Origin: Sandaracinus sp.
Lineage (GTDB): Bacteria; Myxococcota_A; Polyangia; Polyangiales; Houyiibacteriaceae
DNA: 9,883 nucleotides
Reading direction: 5' to 3'
NCBI GenBank assembly: GCA_020633125.1
Contig: JACKEH010000084.1
Location: 1-9,883, forward strand
The position numbers and the translations under genes were made by a program. A model generated the notes under the pieces. That model was not told the origin of the DNA and made no database searches. It was given only the letters and a program-made list of their open reading frames with translations. Shown in pieces: positions 6,388 through 9,883 of the stretch. Each line of letters opens with the position of its first letter. Positions within the stretch are counted from its first letter, which is position 1.

Positions 6388-7494
6388 TCAACGCGGAGCC
6401 GCGAGGCCCAGGCGTTCGTCGATGCGTGCGACGTCGACCGCCCCCGCACCCGACGTCCGTGTCACGAAGCGCTCGCCGACACGGGTCTCGGTGGAGCCGC
6501 TTCCGAAGAAGGCGTGCGGATTTGCCAACGCCGATTGGCTCTGCTCTGGCCGAGCCGCGCACTCTTCGAGACAGAAGAGCACGTCCTCGGGTGTCGCTCC
6601 GTCGCGCGAGCATTCGGTGTCGGCACGCGACGGGCGCGCTTCGAGGCGCACCAAGACGTCGACGCGCCGCGCGCTCTGGCATTTGCCCGCCGCGGGCTCG
6701 TCGCTCGCGCTTCCGGGGTTGGGACAGTTGGCGGCGGCGGGGGGATCCGCCGGCGGCTCGTCCCCGGGGCGAAGGCGCTCGAGCGCACGGGCGTGGTCGA
6801 CCGCGCCTTGGCGATCGAGGCGCGCGTCGAGCCAGCGGCTGCCGTTGCCGATCGCCGCCGTGTGCACGCTCGATCCGAGGCCCTCGGCCAACGCACGTGA
6901 CGCGCGCGCGGCGCGGCACCATGCGAGCCGTTCGTTCGCGGCCTCGCGTGTGTTCGTGGCGCGCGACCACGGCACCGCTTCCCAGCCCTCCTTGAGCTCG
7001 GGGCAGTCGAGGCGCGCTTGGGCCGGCAGCTGTTGGTCCACGTGGCCGACCACGGCGACGTCGACGCGCGCCACGTGCGGCAGCATCGAACGAAGGCCGC
7101 GCCCGAGGCACGCGAAAGCGTTGCGCCCGCCGTCGCAGGTGACGACCGGCGTGCTTCCTTCCGTGTCGCCGCTGAGCGCGTAGCGGCCGCTCTCGAAGAG
7201 CGCATCGGCGCCGCAGCTCACGCGCCACTCGAGCGGTGTCTCGCCGACGAGCGCGACGCTGCAATAGCGGCCGATCGACGCGCGCACCTGCGAGAGCGCG
7301 CGCGCGGCTTCCTGGAAGGTCGTGCCGGGGATCGTCTCGCGACACTGCCGCTCGAGCGTGCGCATGCGTTCGGTGGGCGGCGGATCCGAAGGTGCCGGCA
7401 CGACCGCGATCTCCGGCGTGGTGGGACCCGTCGCGCCTTCGTACGCGGTGCCGCCGCAAGGCACGGCGAGCGCGATCATCAACAAGAGACGCAT
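6388..7494 (-). CDS. Exported Cys-rich protein with an expanded, degenerate OmpA-like domain
   Basis: The 368-residue product has a short hydrophobic N-terminus (MRLLLMIALAVPCGG) that looks like a signal sequence. C13 could be a lipidation site, but the Pro before it makes a poor lipobox. An OmpA/MotB-like pattern follows: VDVAVVGHVD (D153), then N187-E-R-L-AWC-R194-AARASRALAEGL, then IGNGS (215-219), then SARRVDVLVRLE (274-285). The Asp of the GH.D motif and the Arg of the 'LS..RA' helix, which bind diaminopimelate in OmpA-type domains, both appear to be present, so peptidoglycan binding is possible. Compared with the family, about 25 extra residues lie between D153 and R194 and several tens of extra residues between 219 and 274. 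Twelve cysteines follow C13, suggesting disulfides in the periplasm. The ATG is 1 bp after the upstream stop and 4 bp separate its own stop from the permease start. Function is unknown beyond envelope location. Confidence 0.72.
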   Translation of the reverse strand: MRLLLMIALAVPCGGTAYEGATGPTTPEIAVVPAPSDPPPTERMRTLERQCRETIPGTTFQEAARALSQVRASIGRYCSVALVGETPLEWRVSCGADALFESGRYALSGDTEGSTPVVTCDGGRNAFACLGRGLRSMLPHVARVDVAVVGHVDQQLPAQARLDCPELKEGWEAVPWSRATNTREAANERLAWCRAARASRALAEGLGSSVHTAAIGNGSRWLDARLDRQGAVDHARALERLRPGDEPPADPPAAANCPNPGSASDEPAAGKCQSARRVDVLVRLEARPSRADTECSRDGATPEDVLFCLEECAARPEQSQSALANPHAFFGSGSTETRVGERFVTRTSGAGAVDVARIDERLGLAAPR

Positions 7495-7495
7495 G

Positions 7496-9664
7496 TCAGC
7501 GCCCCCCGAGGAGGTCGATGAGCGACGTGACGTTGATGCCGCCGAAGAAGCTCCAGACCGTGTCGTCCGGATGCGGCCACGGCGCGTGCACCATCACGCC
7601 GAACGTGAAGAGGCGCGGCGCGATCTCCGGGTAGCCCCAGTTCATCGCGACCATCAGCGCGGGACCCACGCGGCTCGCGCGGCCGTCCTCCCACGCGATG
7701 GCGGCGGTGAGGGGCACCGAGACCTCGAAGAGGAAGCCCGCCTTGAGATGCAGGTCCGTGTAGAAGATCGGCAACAAGGCGCCGATGGCGGCGGGCTGCG
7801 GCTCGGAGAAGAACACGCCGAGACGCGCGTCGCCGAGGAAGCCGATGCGAAGCTGACGACGCTCGCTACGGCCGAGGGTCGACACCACACGCGGTTCGCG
7901 GGCGCGAAAACGTGCGTGCGCGAGGCAACGCGGCGCCCGTCCGTCGTCGAGCACGAGGTGCGCGTGCACGACACCGTCCACCACCGTCTCGGCGGGCACG
8001 GCCGTGCGCACGTCGTCCGCGCCGACGGGGCACGTCGCGTCCTTCGTCAGACGCGTCACGAACGCGCTCGGACGCGCGTGCCCGAAGCGGCCCGATTCGT
8101 CGCCGACCACCGGCGCGTGTTGTCCCACCGCGGTCGCGGCGCCGCGCGCGGGATGGTTCCACGCAGACGCGAAGCCTTCGGGGCTCGTCATGCGAAACCG
8201 AAGGTCGTCGCGGCGACGCACGAAGGCGAAGCTCTGCGGATCGTCCACGAAAACACCGCTCCACGCCGGCACGTCCGCCGGTGCCTCGCGGCCGCCGCGC
8301 TCGAGGCCCGCGGGAATCCAATCGTGACCGGGGTCGACCACACCGACGCGACCGAGCGACGCGGTCTCGAAGGTCGCGCAGCCACCACGCGTACCGACGC
8401 GCACGTCGACGAGGCCGCGCGAGAGCGTGACGCGCCCTTCGCTCGCTTCGATGGGCGTGTTGCCGTTGCAGGCCACGGATCCCTCGGGCAGCTCGAGCAC
8501 CGCGCCCGCGTTCGCCGCGAGCAGCGCGCCGTCCGAGACCGCCACGCATTGACGCGCGCCTTCGTGCGAGACGAGGCCGTTCGGCGTGACGTCGTACGCG
8601 ACGTGGGTGACGCAGAGCTCGGCGGTCGCGTAGCGCGTCACGAGCTCCTGCGCGCTCGCGGCCTGCGCGAACGCGAGGCCGGTGCCTTCGCGTGCGCCGC
8701 GCGCGCCGTAGGTGCCGGCGAGGCAGAGATGGAGCTCGTCGGCGAGCTCACGAAGCATCGAGAGGCTCGGCGCGAAACGCACTCCGTCGGCGCCGTAGAG
8801 GTCACGCATCGCGCTCGCGAGCCAGCCTTCGTCGAAGGCCACGCCTCCCCCCGTCACCACGAGCGGCACCACGTCCGCCGACTCCTCGTGGCAGGCCGTC
8901 GCCGCCGTCGCGCCACGCTTTCGCACGAGGCGCGCGTGGCCCGCGGCGAACGCGGTCCGAAGCTCGGCCCACGCGTCGGCGTCGGTCTCGGTGGGCACGA
9001 AGCGAAGCCCTCGCTCGCCCTCCCAATCGGGCCGAAGCAACGTGCCTCCGTCACGCAGGCGACGCTGCAGCGGCGTCTCGCCACCCGCCGCGAGACGACC
9101 GAGCGGGTAGCTCGGCTCGCCCTGCGCCGCGGCTTGAACCTCCCAACCGGCGCCGCACTCGGGCAGCTCGACCGACTGCGCACCGATCGGCAACGTCGCG
9201 CGTCGTGCGCCGCTGCCTTGGCAATCGAAGGTGAGCGCGATGCGATCGACGCCGCAGGAGGTCGCGCCGCTCGTGCGCTCGACCACCAACGCGTCGGTGC
9301 GAGCCCCCGGCCGCACGCGGAAGGCGCCGCCCGCCTGCAGCACGTAGTCGGTGCAATGATCGACGAAGACGCTCGACACCTCGGTCGGTGCGTCGGTGCG
9401 TCGCCCGTACGCGGTGGCCTGCATGCCGTCGCGCCATCCCAGCGCGGCGAGCACGTCGACCACGGTGTCGCGGTTCGTCAGCGATCGCCACGGACCGTTC
9501 GCGTCGAGGGCGTACTGACAGTTGCTGTCGAGGCGTACGCGGTCCCCGAGGGTCAGCGGCGCGGCCGCGGGCTCGCTACCGCCGAAGCAACGTGGCTGCG
9601 CGAAGGCGGGCGCGGCGAGGCCGGCGAGGGCGCAGAGCGCGAAGAGGCACGTCGAGAGCTTCAT
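7496..9664 (-). CDS. Large secreted protein of unknown function, disulfide-rich with a barrel-like C-terminus
   Basis: I do not recognise this 722-residue protein. It has a clear type I signal peptide (MKLSTCLFALCALAGLAAPAFA, cut after about residue 22). The mature chain has 14 cysteines (26, 49, 104, 137, 148, 170, 258, 314, 351, 373, 399, 429, 545, 580), an even number compatible with seven disulfides, and none after 580. Residues about 275-345 look helical (WLASAMRDLY, MLRELADELH). About 395-445 reads as a beta-strand-rich stretch. The last 115 residues (about 606-722) are short alternating hydrophobic strands with aromatic and Gly residues (LRIGFLGDARLGVFF, LHLKAGFLFEVSVPLTAAIAW, VWSFFGGINVTSLI), resembling outer-membrane barrel strands. 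The start is fixed by the signal peptide. It heads a three-gene minus-strand unit, 1 bp from the OmpA-like gene. No Shine-Dalgarno is visible, which fits the promoter placed directly in front of the ATG. A plausible role is an envelope or surface protein. Confidence 0.75.
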   Translation of the reverse strand: MKLSTCLFALCALAGLAAPAFAQPRCFGGSEPAAAPLTLGDRVRLDSNCQYALDANGPWRSLTNRDTVVDVLAALGWRDGMQATAYGRRTDAPTEVSSVFVDHCTDYVLQAGGAFRVRPGARTDALVVERTSGATSCGVDRIALTFDCQGSGARRATLPIGAQSVELPECGAGWEVQAAAQGEPSYPLGRLAAGGETPLQRRLRDGGTLLRPDWEGERGLRFVPTETDADAWAELRTAFAAGHARLVRKRGATAATACHEESADVVPLVVTGGGVAFDEGWLASAMRDLYGADGVRFAPSLSMLRELADELHLCLAGTYGARGAREGTGLAFAQAASAQELVTRYATAELCVTHVAYDVTPNGLVSHEGARQCVAVSDGALLAANAGAVLELPEGSVACNGNTPIEASEGRVTLSRGLVDVRVGTRGGCATFETASLGRVGVVDPGHDWIPAGLERGGREAPADVPAWSGVFVDDPQSFAFVRRRDDLRFRMTSPEGFASAWNHPARGAATAVGQHAPVVGDESGRFGHARPSAFVTRLTKDATCPVGADDVRTAVPAETVVDGVVHAHLVLDDGRAPRCLAHARFRAREPRVVSTLGRSERRQLRIGFLGDARLGVFFSEPQPAAIGALLPIFYTDLHLKAGFLFEVSVPLTAAIAWEDGRASRVGPALMVAMNWGYPEIAPRLFTFGVMVHAPWPHPDDTVWSFFGGINVTSLIDLLGGR

Positions 9665-9672
9665 GGCCGCGA

Positions 9673-9701
9673 ACCATACGGGGAGGCCCGTCCGGCGCCA
9701 A
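9673..9701 (-). promoter_or_regulatory. Candidate sigma-70-like promoter giving a near-leaderless transcript
   Basis: Read on the minus strand, TTGGCG (9701-9696) and TATGGT (9678-9673) are separated by exactly 17 bp and each matches 4 of 6 consensus positions (TTGACA, TATAAT). The -10 box ends 8 bases before the ATG at 9664, so transcription would begin at about 9668-9664, leaving a 5' leader of 0-4 nt. The absence of a Shine-Dalgarno in front of 9664 agrees with this. It would drive the three-gene minus-strand operon. Two 4/6 boxes can occur by chance. Confidence 0.42.
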
Positions 9702-9742
9702 CGGCGAGACCTTCACACTTCTTCATGATCGCACGCGTCGAG

Positions 9743-9754
9743 CCTTCACGAAGG
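9743..9754. promoter_or_regulatory. Perfect CCTTC-AC-GAAGG palindrome in the divergent intergenic region
   Basis: CCTTC (9743-9747) and GAAGG (9750-9754) form a perfect inverted repeat around AC, directly abutting a second palindrome, GGGGCCCC (9753-9760). A related half-site, CCTTCAC, occurs again at about 9710-9716. The site lies between the divergent starts at 9664 and 9789, about 30 bp before the latter, where an operator for one or both genes could sit. No regulator gene is in view to test this. Confidence 0.3.
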
Positions 9755-9775
9755 GGCCCCATCTCAGTAGGGACC

Positions 9776-9781
9776 AGGAGG
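9776..9781 (+). promoter_or_regulatory. Ribosome binding site AGGAGG
   Basis: A perfect AGGAGG is followed by a 7-nt spacer (TTCTCAG) and the ATG at 9789. It is the strongest Shine-Dalgarno in the window and decides the start of the partial gene at the right edge. Confidence 0.85.
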
Positions 9782-9788
9782 TTCTCAG

Positions 9789-9883
9789 ATGTTCGGTTTC
9801 GTGATCGGTTTCGCCTCGCTCGTCGGCCTGATCTCCGTGCTTCGCCGAGGTCGCCACGCGCGCTTCGGTCACGGCGGGTGCGG
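9789..9883 (+). CDS. Partial small membrane protein, possibly Spy/CpxP-like periplasmic sensor (cut by window end)
   Basis: Only the first 31 codons are present. They encode an N-terminal membrane helix (MFGFVIGFASLVGLISVL), then a basic turn RRGRHAR and the beginning of a Gly/His/Cys-rich stretch (FGHGGC). This opening resembles small myxobacterial proteins annotated as periplasmic heavy-metal sensors of the Spy/CpxP type, which usually have such a helix, a Gly/His-rich linker and an LTxxQ-containing helical domain. The diagnostic domain lies outside the window, so the family call is a guess, while the gene itself is well supported by the AGGAGG site 7 nt upstream. It is divergent from the minus-strand operon, with 124 bp between the two starts. 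Confidence 0.65.
   Translation, partial: MFGFVIGFASLVGLISVLRRGRHARFGHGGC

Noticed and set aside
5250..6995. 581-codon plus-strand frame opposite the permease and OmpA-like genes
   Set aside because: The product is Arg/Glu/His-rich low complexity, and the minus strand carries clear membrane helices and family motifs.

Overview
The window is very GC-rich (roughly 70% by eye), densely coding, and has the strong third-position GC bias that opens long spurious reading frames opposite and beside real genes. An Asp/Ala/Gly-rich ('DAG') linker after a lipoprotein cysteine, a degenerate OmpA-like protein, a LamG-metallophosphatase lipoprotein, and several large secreted Cys-containing proteins without obvious relatives all suggest a Gram-negative myxobacterium-like organism (Sandaracinaceae/Polyangia style). 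This is an inference from style, not a database match. I see no insertion sequence, phage gene, CRISPR array or rRNA.

Left part, plus strand. A YhhN/TMEM86-type membrane protein (52-720) is followed, after a gap of about 146 bp with no convincing signal, by a tightly packed three-gene unit: a secreted LamG plus calcineurin-like phosphoesterase lipoprotein (867-2927), a membrane-anchored PpiC-type peptidyl-prolyl isomerase (2924-3913), and a HupE/UreJ-type membrane protein (3910-4839). Neighbouring genes in the unit share a 4-bp stop/start overlap, although the isomerase start is uncertain. A tRNA-Val(UAC) gene (4929-5000) comes next, preceded by two hairpins.

Middle, 5001-5153. This is the convergent gap between the tRNA and the leftward operon. 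It holds two inverted repeats without T-tracts and no gene I can support.

Right part, minus strand. Three genes are read from 9664 down to 5154 with gaps of 1 and 4 bp: a 722-residue secreted protein of unknown function with 14 mature cysteines and a barrel-like C-terminus, a 368-residue exported protein with an expanded, Cys-rich OmpA-like domain, and an SLC13/ArsB-like permease. A sigma-70-like promoter lies directly in front of the first gene and would give a nearly leaderless transcript. A divergent plus-strand gene begins at 9789 behind a perfect AGGAGG site and runs off the end of the window. Its start resembles small myxobacterial Spy/CpxP-like periplasmic sensors.

Functionally, both operons point to the cell envelope. 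The plus-strand unit pairs a secreted metalloenzyme-like lipoprotein with a periplasm-facing foldase and a probable metal permease. The minus-strand unit pairs two uncharacterised disulfide-rich exported proteins with an inner-membrane permease. The minus-strand unit is the best candidate for something undescribed.
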